Of a stretch of 33,881 nt of DNA, positions 21,796 through 30,667 are shown piece after piece. Below the pieces are notes generated by a model that was not told where the DNA came from, searched no databases, and worked only from the letters and a program-made list of their open reading frames with translations. The DNA is from Thermoleophilia bacterium (GTDB lineage: Bacteria > Actinomycetota > Thermoleophilia > Gaiellales > Gaiellaceae): contig JAICSH010000020.1 of NCBI GenBank assembly GCA_025936995.1, positions 1-33,881 on the forward strand, written 5' to 3'. Position 1 is the first letter of the stretch; each line of letters starts with the position of its first letter. A program made the position numbers and the translations under genes.

Positions 21796-24443
21796 AGAGC
21801 CTCGGACTGGCCGAGGACGCGCAGGGCAACCTCGACGACGCTCGGATCGAACTGGCTGCCCGCGCCCTGCGCGAGGCGGCGCAGAGCCTCGGGATGGCTG
21901 AGACGGCGCCGGTACGGCCGGTCGGTCGTCATCGCGTGATACGCGTCGCAGACGAAGATGATGCGCGCCTCGAGAGGAATGTCCTCGCCGGAGACGCCGT
22001 CGGGGTAGCCCTGGCCGTCCCAGCGCTCGTGGCAGTGGCGCACGATCGGCCGCACCTCCTGGAGCCTGTCGATGGGGGCGATGATCCGCTCGCCGAGCTC
22101 CGGGTGCGTCTGGACGAGTGTCCGCTCCTGGGCTGTGAGCCGGCCCGGCTTCGAGAGCACGTCGCTCGGGATCCCGATCTTGCCGATGTCGTGGAGAAGC
22201 GCGCCGAGCTCGAGCCGCTTCAGCGCCGACTCCTCGAGGCCGAACTCCCGGCCGACGCGGAGCGAGAGATCGGTGATCCAGCGCGCGTGCGTGGAGGTGT
22301 ACTCGTCGTTCGCCTCGAGGGCGTTCGCGAGCGCCTCGACGGTCGAGACGAAGGTGTGCTCGAGTCCCTCGTAGCTGGCCGCGTTCGCGAAGGCGAGCTT
22401 GGCCTGCTGGGCGATCCCGGCCAGCAGTCCCAGCTCGCGCTCGCTGAAGTCCTCGTCGTGGACGACCGCCGTGATGCAGCCCCGCCGCCGCTCCAGCTCG
22501 AAGGGCGCGACTCCATAGGTGACGCCGGGGAGCGGCGGGGCCGGGATGAACTTCTCGTAGTCGGTCGGACGGCTCAGGTACGGCTCGCTGCGGCTCTCGA
22601 GCTCCGCGGCCGGAATCGCCAGCGCCTGCAGCTGAGCGAGCTGCTCGGCGTCGACCCCGTGCACCGCCTGCGGCACGAGCAGGCCGTCGTCGCCTTCGAG
22701 CCAGAGCACCGTCCGCTCCGAGCCGATGATCGAAGCGGCCAGGTCGGCGGCGATCTGGGCGATCTCGTCCGGTCCCGACACCGCAGCCAGCTCGCGGCTG
22801 AACTCGAGCAGTGCGGTCGCGCTCTCCGCCTCGCGGCGAGCCGACTCGTACAGGCTCGCGTTCTCGACCGCCACGGCCGCGTGACCCGCAAGGACCTCGA
22901 GCAGCCGCACGTCGTCCTCGTCGAACTGGTCCAGCCCGAGGTTGGACATCACGATCACGCCGACGACGCGCGACCCGTAGCGAAGCGGGACGGCGAGCAG
23001 CGACTCCTCGATCGGATCGGTCCCCTCGATCAGGTGCCCGAATTCGCAGTTGGCGGCGTCGCCGACGACGATCGATTCGCCGAGCTCGGCGCAGCGGCCC
23101 GTGACGCCCTCGCCGACGCGCTTCCGGAGGACGTCGAGCGAGAGCGACTCGGTGCCGGAGGTGAGATCGCCGAGGAAGGCAACGGGGACGAGCTCGTCGC
23201 CGTCGATGACGAAGACCCGACAGTTGTGGTAGTCGACGAGGGACCGGAGCTCGGCCGCAATCGCGTCGCCGATCTCGCGCACGTCGTTGAGCCGGTTCAG
23301 CTTCCCGGTCAGGCTCTGCAGCATCTTCAGATGCGCGATCGACCGGACGTCACGGTCGACGGCCGGTGCGTCCGGGCGGCTCGTGCCGTCCTCCTCGTAG
23401 AGGACGACCTGGTTCTTTCCCTGGGCCTTGGCCGTCATCATCGCCGCCTCGGCGCACGCGGCAAGCTCGCGCGGATTCATTGCGTGCTCGGGCCCGAGCG
23501 CGAGCCCGACGGAGACTGTCATGCGGCCGATCCCCGGGAAATCGACGGCCGCGAGGCGCCTCTGCACGCGCTCCGCGACGCTGACGGCGTCCGTGCCGCC
23601 GCAGCTCTCCATGACGACGGCGAACTCCTCGCCTCCGAGCCGGCAGATGACGTCCTCGGGCCGGACGATGGCGCGCAGCGCCTCGGCGAGGAACCGCAGC
23701 AGCTCGTCGCCGACGGCGTGGCCGTGGACGTCGTTGACGTGCTTGAAGTCGTCGATGTCGAGCATGAGCACGGCGAGCGGCATGTGGGTACGGCTCGACT
23801 CCTGCAGCGACTGCAGCAGCCGCTCGTAGAAGACGCTGTGGTTGAACAGCCCGGTGAGCGAGTCGGTACGGGCCTGGTGCTCGAGGCGCGCGCGGCTCTC
23901 GGCGTTGTCGAGCGCGAGTGCGGCGGCGTCGCCGAATCGCTTCGCGATCTCGAACTCCATGTCGCTGAACGCGACGCCCTCGCCCTCGCGGTAGATGTTG
24001 AGCGCGCCCTTGATCTGGTCGCGCGCGATGAGCGGGACGCAGATCAGCGCCTCGGGCTCCATCGGCGTTCCCGGGACGGTGCGCACGCGCGGGTCGAGGT
24101 GGGCCTGGTTGCTGAGGACAGCCTCGCGGTGCCGCGCCGCCCAGCCGGTGATGCCCTCGGCGAAGCTGACCGTCGTGCTCATGATCTCGTCGGCGTACAC
24201 GTCGCGGACGAGCACGGGCTTCAGCACGCGCTTCGTCTCGTCGGCCTCGTAGATCGTGAGCGTGTCGTGCGGGATCAGGTCACCGACGGTGTCGGCGATG
24301 CGGACGAGGAGCGCGTCGAGGCTCTGCTCCGCGAGCACCTCGTGGAAGACGTCGGCCAGCCTTCGATACGACTCGACGAGGGTCGGATCGCCGGGTTGGA
24401 CCTCGCCGTTGAGCAGCCGAAGATGGTTCGGCCGGGCTACCAC
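21792..24443 (-). CDS. GAF-GGDEF-GAF-GAF-HD-GYP bifunctional c-di-GMP protein
   Basis: 883-aa soluble protein with both c-di-GMP-making and -breaking domains. GAF is at about 30-180. GGDEF is at about 185-345, with GGEEF at 270-274 and an inhibitory I-site RPED at 261-264 exactly five residues before it, indicating feedback control. A GAF is at about 375-535, a second, weaker GAF at about 545-690, and HD-GYP at about 700-883. The last has H751-D752 in LHDIGKIGIP and CHERWDGQGYPDG. Both catalytic motifs look intact, so the net output is probably set by the GAF sensors. Start is GTG 24443 with GGGGG a few bases upstream; the ATG-rich N-terminus offers no better choice. A second GGDEF gene lies 0.7 kb upstream on the same strand. 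Confidence 0.95.
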   Translation of the reverse strand: MVARPNHLRLLNGEVQPGDPTLVESYRRLADVFHEVLAEQSLDALLVRIADTVGDLIPHDTLTIYEADETKRVLKPVLVRDVYADEIMSTTVSFAEGITGWAARHREAVLSNQAHLDPRVRTVPGTPMEPEALICVPLIARDQIKGALNIYREGEGVAFSDMEFEIAKRFGDAAALALDNAESRARLEHQARTDSLTGLFNHSVFYERLLQSLQESSRTHMPLAVLMLDIDDFKHVNDVHGHAVGDELLRFLAEALRAIVRPEDVICRLGGEEFAVVMESCGGTDAVSVAERVQRRLAAVDFPGIGRMTVSVGLALGPEHAMNPRELAACAEAAMMTAKAQGKNQVVLYEEDGTSRPDAPAVDRDVRSIAHLKMLQSLTGKLNRLNDVREIGDAIAAELRSLVDYHNCRVFVIDGDELVPVAFLGDLTSGTESLSLDVLRKRVGEGVTGRCAELGESIVVGDAANCEFGHLIEGTDPIEESLLAVPLRYGSRVVGVIVMSNLGLDQFDEDDVRLLEVLAGHAAVAVENASLYESARREAESATALLEFSRELAAVSGPDEIAQIAADLAASIIGSERTVLWLEGDDGLLVPQAVHGVDAEQLAQLQALAIPAAELESRSEPYLSRPTDYEKFIPAPPLPGVTYGVAPFELERRRGCITAVVHDEDFSERELGLLAGIAQQAKLAFANAASYEGLEHTFVSTVEALANALEANDEYTSTHARWITDLSLRVGREFGLEESALKRLELGALLHDIGKIGIPSDVLSKPGRLTAQERTLVQTHPELGERIIAPIDRLQEVRPIVRHCHERWDGQGYPDGVSGEDIPLEARIIFVCDAYHAMTTDRPYRRRLSHPEALRRLAQGAGSQFDPSVVEVALRVLGQSEAL

Positions 24444-24679
24444 CGATCCCCCGATCGATTCGACTTGAGATGCACGTTCAATGCCCCCGAGGGTGGACCG
24501 CAGCGGACGCAGGAAGCATCGGTGCGAGACCCCGTGCGCGAATCCCTCGTGTGGGGGAACGGGCTAGCCGGTGCTTGGCTCCACGAGAGCGCTCAGAGCG
24601 GCTCGAGCGTCAGCCAGGCAGCTCGTCAGACCTGTGGGAGAATGCTCAGCGAGCGGCTGCGCAGCTCTCGCGGGCTACG
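24444..24679. other. Intergenic region upstream of the HD-GYP gene
   Basis: 236 bases without a gene that I can support. I looked for a c-di-GMP (GEMM-I/II) riboswitch because the downstream gene makes and degrades c-di-GMP, but saw no match to its conserved core. TTGAAC at 24480-24475 (reverse strand) could be part of a -35 box; no convincing -10 accompanies it. Confidence 0.3.
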
Positions 24680-25030
24680 TCAGTCGCCCCAGTCGAAGTC
24701 GCGGGCGCCGCCGTTGCCCCAGAAGGCGGATTCCTCCAGGACCGGCACGGCCGTCTCCCTCGTCTCGGCCGTGATCTCCTCGAGGGGCTCCTCGCCGGGC
24801 CAGGTGCGAACGTCTTCGAGGCTCGCGTCGCTGAAGTCCGGATCGACGCCGTCCATCGTCTCCTCGATCCGCGCCTGCTCCTCGCTCTTGAAGAGCGGAT
24901 GGTTCTCGAAGGGATCCCCGTCCTTGTAGTGATCGATCGGCATCGTGCGGCCGAGCCGCGCGTTCCGCTCCTTCAGGTCGAGGTGCTCCCTGATGACCTG
25001 CGCGAAGATAGACGGTGTCTCTACCGGCAT
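24680..25030 (-). CDS. Hypothetical acidic protein between two c-di-GMP genes
   Basis: 116 aa, strongly acidic, without membrane segment, cysteine or recognisable motif. It begins MPVETPSIFAQVIREHLDLK (helical and mixed charged). It continues TMPIDHYKDGDPFENHPLFKSEEQ and ends in an acidic, disordered-looking tail (GVDPDFSDASLEDVRTWPGEE ... WGNGGARDFDWGD). The ribosome site GGAGG is seven bases before the ATG, a good classical start, and the codon bias fits the neighbours. It sits on the same strand between the HD-GYP and HAMP-GGDEF genes. A small adaptor or partner of those signalling proteins is a possibility by position only. Confidence 0.7.
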   Translation of the reverse strand: MPVETPSIFAQVIREHLDLKERNARLGRTMPIDHYKDGDPFENHPLFKSEEQARIEETMDGVDPDFSDASLEDVRTWPGEEPLEEITAETRETAVPVLEESAFWGNGGARDFDWGD

Positions 25031-25109
25031 AAAGCGTCCTCCCGTGGATCGTGCTCGTCGTCCGGCCGGATGATAACCGGGAATGCGGCGACCGTCGCTT
25101 TCGAGAGCG

Positions 25110-26867
25110 TCAAAACCCGGCCAGAGCCGTTCGCTCGACCCTGTCCTTCCCGGCGCGCTTCGCCCGGTAGAGCGCGCTGTCGGCGGCGTCGACGAGCTGA
25201 TCGATGCCCGATTCGGGCTCGTATTCCGCCACTCCGAAGCTCGCCGTCACGCCGAGGCCGGCGGCGCCCGGGATGGCTCGCTCGGCCAAGCCGATGCGCA
25301 CGCGTTCCGCGAGCTGGGCTGCGCCCTCCTCGTCCGCTCCCGGGAGCAGGAGCAGGAACTCCTCCCCGCCCCAGCGACCCGCGAGGTCGGTGTCGCGCAC
25401 CGTGTCGCGGAGAACGCCGGCGAAGACGCGCAGCACCTCGTCACCGACAGCGTGGCCGTGCGCGTCGTTCACGTCCTTGAACCCGTCGAGGTCGGCGAGG
25501 ACGACGGACAGCGGGGTCTGGAGGCGCTCGGCACGGGCCGTCTCGGTCTGCAGCGCCTCGGTGCACGCACGCCGGTTCGCGAGGCCCGTGAGCCCGTCGA
25601 CGAGCGCCTGGCGCTCCACCATCCCGTGCAGGCGCGCGTTCTCGAGGGCGATCACCGCGTGCGCCACGAGCGACGCGGCGTTCATCCGCTGCTCCTTGCC
25701 GAATCGGTCGCTCACGAGCTCGAGCGTCCCGAACTGCTCGCCCGCGGCGATGAGAGGGAGGGTCAACCGCTCCCCGTCCGCGTCCGCGTCGCCGTCGGCC
25801 ACGACGAATCCGTCGGCAGACACGATCCGCGAACCTCGTGCCGACGTCGCCTCCGCGGCGGTCGCTGCGACGATGCGCAGGAGCTGCTTCGAGTCGTGCG
25901 TCGCCGCGAGCGCCTCCCCGAAGCGCGTCAGTGCGTCCCGCCCGCGCGCGCGCTCGGTCTCGAGCTCGTCGAGTCGTGCCTGGAGCTGCTCGGCCATGTC
26001 GTTGAGCGCGGCGCCGAGGGCAGCGAACTCGTCGCGCCCTCGGACCGGCACCCGCTCGCCGAGGCTTCCCTGCGCGATCCCGCGGGCCACCGTCGCGAAG
26101 CGCCTCAGGTTCCGCACGATCGACCGCCCCTGGAGATACGCGACCGCGCCGACGAGCGCCAGGCACGCGAGCAGCCCGGCGAGGAGCCTGTCCCGCGTTC
26201 GGGCGTCGGCGGCGTCGATCAGCGCCTTCGGCGTCAGTACCGCAAGCCGCGCGGTCGGAGCCTGGAGCAGCGGCGGCACGGCGAGCACGCGGTACCTGGA
26301 GCCCGCCACCTTCACCGTTGCGGTTCGCCCGGAGGTGACGTCGACATCGCCGTGCAGCCGAGGGGAGGACACGGCGATCCGTATGCCGTCGAGCAGCACG
26401 AGCACATCGCCGGAGTCGAATACCCCGCCGGTCCGCAGGCGCCGGAGGAGACCGGCGTCGAGTGGGATCGTGGCGACGACCTCGCCCAGACGCGTCGTGC
26501 CGGTCACGACGTCGACGGGGAATCGGGCCGCTTGCCGCCCGGAAGCGCCGACGCGTAGACCCGCCGCGCCGACGACGTAAAGGGACGGCTTTCCGGCAAG
26601 GATCCGTTGCAGCTCCCGGACGTCGCGGTGCGCGAGCGCGCGCTGGAGCGGCCGCGAGCGCGCGACGCGCTGCGCCAGCGCCTGGGCGCGCGCTTCCTCT
26701 TCCTGGTAGAGCGTGAGCGCCGCGCGGAGCCCGGCCTCCTGCCGCAGGGTGACCTGCCGCGATTCACCGTCGCCGGCCACGGTGCTGAACCCCCAGTAGG
26801 TTGCCGCCAGCGGTACGAGCGACAGCAGGACGAAGTACGCGACGAGCTTGAGCTTGAAGCTGCTCAA
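25110..26867 (-). CDS. Membrane-bound diguanylate cyclase (TM-sensor-TM-HAMP-GAF-GGDEF)
   Basis: 585 aa. TM1 is at about 8-28 (LKLVAYFVLLSLVPLAATYWG). An extracytoplasmic sensor spans about 30-220 (dCACHE-like but not assigned). TM2 is at about 226-244, HAMP at about 245-297 (SIVRNLRRFATVARGIAQGSLGE ... NDMAEQLQ), and a GAF-like region at about 310-420. GGDEF is at about 425-585, with GGEEF at 500-504. The I-site RDTD lies exactly five residues before it, so product inhibition is likely. The start TTG (26867) has AGGGAG seven bases ahead; the much longer in-frame extension to 27293 reads as glycine/arginine-rich low complexity and is rejected. With the HD-GYP gene it forms a local c-di-GMP module. 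Confidence 0.93.
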   Translation of the reverse strand: MSSFKLKLVAYFVLLSLVPLAATYWGFSTVAGDGESRQVTLRQEAGLRAALTLYQEEEARAQALAQRVARSRPLQRALAHRDVRELQRILAGKPSLYVVGAAGLRVGASGRQAARFPVDVVTGTTRLGEVVATIPLDAGLLRRLRTGGVFDSGDVLVLLDGIRIAVSSPRLHGDVDVTSGRTATVKVAGSRYRVLAVPPLLQAPTARLAVLTPKALIDAADARTRDRLLAGLLACLALVGAVAYLQGRSIVRNLRRFATVARGIAQGSLGERVPVRGRDEFAALGAALNDMAEQLQARLDELETERARGRDALTRFGEALAATHDSKQLLRIVAATAAEATSARGSRIVSADGFVVADGDADADGERLTLPLIAAGEQFGTLELVSDRFGKEQRMNAASLVAHAVIALENARLHGMVERQALVDGLTGLANRRACTEALQTETARAERLQTPLSVVLADLDGFKDVNDAHGHAVGDEVLRVFAGVLRDTVRDTDLAGRWGGEEFLLLLPGADEEGAAQLAERVRIGLAERAIPGAAGLGVTASFGVAEYEPESGIDQLVDAADSALYRAKRAGKDRVERTALAGF

Positions 26868-26922
26868 CTGGGCTCTCCCTAAGGTCAAGCGAAACGTCCT
26901 TCCTGCCGATAGACCCTTGGGG

Positions 26923-27780
26923 ATGTTTTCGGCGGGAAGTGGTAACGGCAGGAGCGGGAGGGAGCGGGCGATCGCTGCCCTCCTCCTCGCGACCGCGGTC
27001 GCCGGCGGCGCACTTCTCCCCCGCCTTCTCTCGTCGGCTCCCGGACCGCTCGGGATCGCGCTCGGGCCCAAGCCGGGCAGGAGCGTCGTCCATGCGGCCG
27101 CCGTCCCCGCGACGCACCGCGCAAGCACTACCGCGCCGAGCGCCGGACCTGTTGCGCCTCCGGTCGTGGTGGCCGGGCAGCCGGTGGCCTTGCCCCGCCC
27201 CGTTCCGGAGAAGCATGTCCTCCTCCCGCCTCCTCCTCCAACCCCCACGGAGCCGCCAAGCTTCCCGCCGCCGCCGCCCACGACCGCTCCCACGCCCTCG
27301 CCTCCGCCGCCGCCTCCTCCGCCTCCCCCGCACGGCCGTCGCGCGCACGGGTCACCCGCGGCAGCGCACGGACGCGGTCCGGACGGGACCGGTCCGCCCG
27401 GTCATCGACCGCACGGACACGGGCACCACCCACACGTCGTCGCGCCGCCGGTCCTTGCGGCCGCGGTTCCCGCGGCCAAGACCGAGCCGCGCAGTTCTCG
27501 CCACGATCTGCGAGGATCAGGGCATGCCCGGCAAGTTCCGCAGGCTCCGTCCAACCCCGTGGGCCCTGGCCATCGGGGCGTGGGACATATGGCGACGCCT
27601 CCCGCCCCAACAGCGCCGGCAGCTCCTCCGGCTCGCGGGAAAGCACGGCCCGAAGCTGGCGGCCAGAGCGGCCAAAGCAGCCCAGTCGACCCGGCGCCGC
27701 CCGCGCCGGTAGCGCCGCCGCAGGATCAGGGCCAGGGCCAGGGGCAAGGCCACGGCCAGGGCCAGGGCCACGATCACTAG
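26923..27780 (+). CDS. Proline-rich, probably secreted protein (boundaries doubtful)
   Basis: 285-aa open frame. The first 40 residues look like a signal peptide or anchor: basic GNGRSGRERAI, hydrophobic AALLLATAVAGGALLP, then SS. After this the sequence is proline-rich (PPPPPTPTEPPSFPPPPP, then another run of ten prolines) and histidine/glycine-rich (HRPHGHGHHPH). It ends in a Gln-Gly-His repeat (GQGQGQGHGQGQGHDH). Third codon positions are GC-rich in the first 190 codons but less so after about 27500, where a 62-codon gene is more convincing in the +1 frame. The C-terminal part may therefore be an artefact or a frameshift. The gene lies divergent to the diguanylate cyclase, 55 bases away. 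A cell-wall spanning role is plausible. Confidence 0.45.
   Translation: MFSAGSGNGRSGRERAIAALLLATAVAGGALLPRLLSSAPGPLGIALGPKPGRSVVHAAAVPATHRASTTAPSAGPVAPPVVVAGQPVALPRPVPEKHVLLPPPPPTPTEPPSFPPPPPTTAPTPSPPPPPPPPPPHGRRAHGSPAAAHGRGPDGTGPPGHRPHGHGHHPHVVAPPVLAAAVPAAKTEPRSSRHDLRGSGHARQVPQAPSNPVGPGHRGVGHMATPPAPTAPAAPPARGKARPEAGGQSGQSSPVDPAPPAPVAPPQDQGQGQGQGHGQGQGHDH
27524..27712 (+). CDS. Small basic amphipathic protein (62 aa), nested in another frame
   Basis: 62 aa, starting MPGKFRRLRPTPWALAIGAW and continuing DIWRRLPPQQRRQLLRLAGKHGPKLAARAAKAA. Highly basic, with two amphipathic helices around RRLPPQQRRQLL. About 85% of codons end in G or C, like real genes here, whereas the overlapping proline-rich frame is weaker in this stretch. 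The ribosome site GAGG lies eight bases before the ATG. Similar small proteins with a WRRLPPxxRRxLL pattern occur in Actinobacteria in my experience, but I cannot name a family. A nucleic-acid or membrane-surface binder is possible. It overlaps the proline-rich ORF entirely in a +1 frame. Confidence 0.55.
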   Translation: MPGKFRRLRPTPWALAIGAWDIWRRLPPQQRRQLLRLAGKHGPKLAARAAKAAQSTRRRPRR

Positions 27781-27789
27781 CCGCGAGGG

Positions 27790-30657
27790 CTAGAGACCGA
27801 GAGCGGCGCGGACGATCCTGTCCTGCTCGCGCAGGTGGGCGGTCGGGTAGCCCTCGCTCGGACTCGCACGCCACGGGCGGCCGACATAGAAGAGCGGCAC
27901 GGCGTCGGGCTTCGTCTCCTCGAGCCGGTGCCGGAGCGCGCGCCAGGCGCCCATGTTCTGCGGCTCTTCCTGCGCCCAGACGAGCTCGCGCAGGTTCGGG
28001 TACCCGGCGACGAGGGCCTTCACCCGCTCGACCGGGAACGGGTAGAGCTGCTCGAGCCGGACGACGGCCGCGCCGATCGCCTTCTCGCGCTCCTCGTGGC
28101 CCGCGATGTCGTAGAAGACCTTCCCCTGGCAGACCACGAGCCGGTGCACACGCGCCCGGGCCGCCTCGTCCGGATAACGCGGGTCGTCGAGGAGCGGCCG
28201 GAACTCGCCGCTCGCGAGATCCTCGAGCGTCGAGCCCGCCTGCTTCAGCCGCAGTAGCCCCTTCGGGGTCATGACGACGAGCGGCCGGGCGGTCGCATCC
28301 AGGGCCTGGCGTCGCAGGAGGTGGAAGTACTGCGCCGCCGTCGTGCAGTTCGCGATCCGCAGGTTCTCCTGCGCCGCGAGCTGGAGGAAGCGTTCGAGAC
28401 GCGCGCTCGAGTGCTCCGGTCCGTTGCCCTCGTACCCGTGCGGCAGGAGTAGCGTGAGCCGGGTCGACTCACGCCACTTCGATAGGCCGGCGGCGATGAA
28501 CTGGTCGATGACGATCTGCGCGCCGTTGACGAAGTCGCCGAACTGCGCCTCCCAGAGGACGAGCGCCTCGGGCGCCGCCGCGGCGTAGCCGTACTCGAAG
28601 CCGACGCAGGCGTACTCCGACAGCGGCGAGTTGTAGATCTCGAACGCGGCGCCGGAGTCGTCGATGTGCTGGAGCGGCGTGAACGTCGCTCCCGTGTTCA
28701 CGTCGTGGAGGACGTCGTGCCGGTGCGAGAACGTGCCGCGCTCCGTGTCCTGGCCGGTGAGCCGGATCGGGATGCCCTCGACGAGAAGAGATGCGAAGGC
28801 GAGCGCCTCGGCCTGGCCCCAGTCGATGCCGCCCTGCTCGAGCGCCTCGCGCCGCCGCTCGAGCTGGCGCATGAGCTTCGGATGCGGCGTGAAGCCGTCC
28901 GGGACGCGAAGCAGCTGCTCGTTGAGTGAGCGAAGGCGGTCGGCGGCGACCGCGGTGACGACCTCGTCGCCCGTCGCGGCCGGGACGTGCGTGTCCTCCC
29001 GCGGCGGTGGCTCCGGCCGGCCGAACGTCTCCTTCAGGGCTTCGTGGGCCTGGCGCAGCTCCGCGAGGACCTCCTCCGCGAGCCCGTCGGCCTGCTCCTG
29101 CGTCAGGTCGCCTTCGGACACGACCCGCGCGGCGAACTGCTTGCGCGCGGTCGGATGCTCGGCGATCGCCGCGGCGAGGAGGGGCTGGGTGTAGGCCGCC
29201 TCGTCCTGCTCGTTGTGACCGTGGCGGCGGTAGCCGACGAGATCGACGACGACGTCGTGGCCGAAGCGGCGCCGATAGGCGAGCGCGAGCCGGATCGCGG
29301 CGAGCGCCGCCTCCGGATCGTCCGCGTTGACGTGGACGATCGGGATGTCGAACCCTTTGGCGAGGTCGCTCGAGTAGCGCGTCGAGCGACCGCTCTCCGG
29401 ATCGGTCGTAAAGCCGACCTGGTTGTTCGAGATCAGGTGGAGCGTGCCGCCGGTCGAGTAGCCCGCGAGGGCCTGGAGGTTGAGCGTCTCGGGGACGCTT
29501 CCCTGGCCGGCGAACGACGCGTCGCCGTGGATGAGCACCGGCAGTGCGACGCTCGGGTCGTGGTAGCCCCGCCGGGAGGAGCGATCGGTCTGCTCGGCCC
29601 GCGCGCGCCCCTCGACGACGGGGTCGACCGCCTCGAGGTGGCTCGGGTTGGAGACGAGCGTGATCGTGATGTCGCCCGTCGCGGTCGAGCGCGTTCCCTG
29701 GGCGCCGAGGTGGTACTTGACGTCGCCGCTGCCTCCCTCCTCGATCGACACGACGGCCTCGATCGTCCGCTCGCCTTCGAACTCGCGCAGGATCGTCTCG
29801 TACGGCCGTCCGACGACGTGGGCGAGCACGTTGAGCCGCCCGCGGTGCGCCATGCCGATCACGACCTCGTGGGCGCCGCCCGCCGCGGCGAGCTCGATCG
29901 CCTCGTCGAGCATCGGGATCATGACGTCGAGCCCCTCGACGGAGAACTGCTTCTGGCCGAGGAACGCGCGCCGCAGGTACGCCTCCATCCCCTCCACCTG
30001 GCTCAGGCGCGCGAGCAGCCGCACGCGCTCGTCCCGCGATAGCGGGCGACGGTAGCGCCCCGACTCGATCGCCTGCCGGAGCCAGACGCGCTCCTCGTGG
30101 TCGGAGATGTGCTCGATCTCGTACGCGATCGTGCCGGTGTAGGTCTCGAGTAGCCGCGGCAGCGCCTCGGCGAGCGTCTCGCCCTCGACGTGGAGGCGCA
30201 GGAGCGCGGCGGGGATGCGCGCCTGCAGCTCCGGGGTGAGCTTGGGGATGAGGCGCTCCGGCTCGAGGGCCGGATCGCCGGGCGGCTCGGAGCCGAGCGG
30301 ATCGAGCCGCGCCGCGAGGTGCCCGTGCATCCGGATCGCCTTGACGAGCGCCATCGCCGCGGCGACGCCGCCGAGGAGCTCTTCGTCGAGTTGAGCGGGC
30401 GCCGCAGGCGGCTCAGGCGCCGGGGCGGCAGGCGGCGGCGCGACCGGGGCGGCAGTCGCGGCCGCGTGGCCGTCCCCGTCCGCGCCCGCGAGCTCCAGCA
30501 GGCGCGCGAGGCCGGGTTGGCGCCGGAGGAGAAGGTCGGGCTCGCTCTCGAAGAGATCGCGCCACTCCTCCGGGACGGCTCCGGGGTTGTCGAGGTACTG
30601 CTCGAGGAGCAGCGCCGCGTACCCCGTGTTCAGCCCGTCAACGTCGGGACGTTCCAT
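27790..30657 (-). CDS. sucA: 2-Oxoglutarate dehydrogenase E1 component
   Basis: Thiamine-diphosphate enzyme of the TCA cycle. 955 aa. The E. coli-type N-terminus is visible (GLNTGYAALLLEQYLDNPGAVPEEWRDLFE), followed by an Ala/Pro-rich linker to about residue 90. The core includes the ThDP-binding motif GDASFAGQG ending in N (GSVPETLN) and the E1o-specific MAHRGRLNVLAHVVGRP and NPSHLEAVDPVVEGRARAEQ. The C-terminal third has GTFSHRHDVLHD, SEYACVGFEYGYA and QEEPQNMGAW. It lacks the catalytic acyltransferase (E2) domain fused to the E1 of mycobacteria and corynebacteria (KGD/OdhA, about 1220 aa). Start is ATG 30657; a TTG six bases upstream is also in frame. No E2 or lipoamide dehydrogenase gene is in the window. 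Confidence 0.97.
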   Translation of the reverse strand: MERPDVDGLNTGYAALLLEQYLDNPGAVPEEWRDLFESEPDLLLRRQPGLARLLELAGADGDGHAAATAAPVAPPPAAPAPEPPAAPAQLDEELLGGVAAAMALVKAIRMHGHLAARLDPLGSEPPGDPALEPERLIPKLTPELQARIPAALLRLHVEGETLAEALPRLLETYTGTIAYEIEHISDHEERVWLRQAIESGRYRRPLSRDERVRLLARLSQVEGMEAYLRRAFLGQKQFSVEGLDVMIPMLDEAIELAAAGGAHEVVIGMAHRGRLNVLAHVVGRPYETILREFEGERTIEAVVSIEEGGSGDVKYHLGAQGTRSTATGDITITLVSNPSHLEAVDPVVEGRARAEQTDRSSRRGYHDPSVALPVLIHGDASFAGQGSVPETLNLQALAGYSTGGTLHLISNNQVGFTTDPESGRSTRYSSDLAKGFDIPIVHVNADDPEAALAAIRLALAYRRRFGHDVVVDLVGYRRHGHNEQDEAAYTQPLLAAAIAEHPTARKQFAARVVSEGDLTQEQADGLAEEVLAELRQAHEALKETFGRPEPPPREDTHVPAATGDEVVTAVAADRLRSLNEQLLRVPDGFTPHPKLMRQLERRREALEQGGIDWGQAEALAFASLLVEGIPIRLTGQDTERGTFSHRHDVLHDVNTGATFTPLQHIDDSGAAFEIYNSPLSEYACVGFEYGYAAAAPEALVLWEAQFGDFVNGAQIVIDQFIAAGLSKWRESTRLTLLLPHGYEGNGPEHSSARLERFLQLAAQENLRIANCTTAAQYFHLLRRQALDATARPLVVMTPKGLLRLKQAGSTLEDLASGEFRPLLDDPRYPDEAARARVHRLVVCQGKVFYDIAGHEEREKAIGAAVVRLEQLYPFPVERVKALVAGYPNLRELVWAQEEPQNMGAWRALRHRLEETKPDAVPLFYVGRPWRASPSEGYPTAHLREQDRIVRAALGL

Positions 30658-30667
30658 GTCCAAGCCT

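Noticed and set aside
24444-24679. Possible c-di-GMP riboswitch before the HD-GYP gene
   Set aside because: No match to the conserved GEMM-I/II core that I can find on the reverse strand; no convincing fold.
26868-27293. N-terminal extension of the diguanylate cyclase to 27293
   Set aside because: Glycine- and arginine-rich low complexity before the TTG start with a ribosome site; the antisense of the proline-rich ORF produces it.
27517-27777. Reverse-strand ORF starting MIVALALAVALPLALALIL, looks like a membrane anchor
   Set aside because: The hydrophobic start is the antisense of the Gln-Gly-His repeat, and the rest is not protein-like. The forward 62-aa frame has better codon bias. Not fully excluded.
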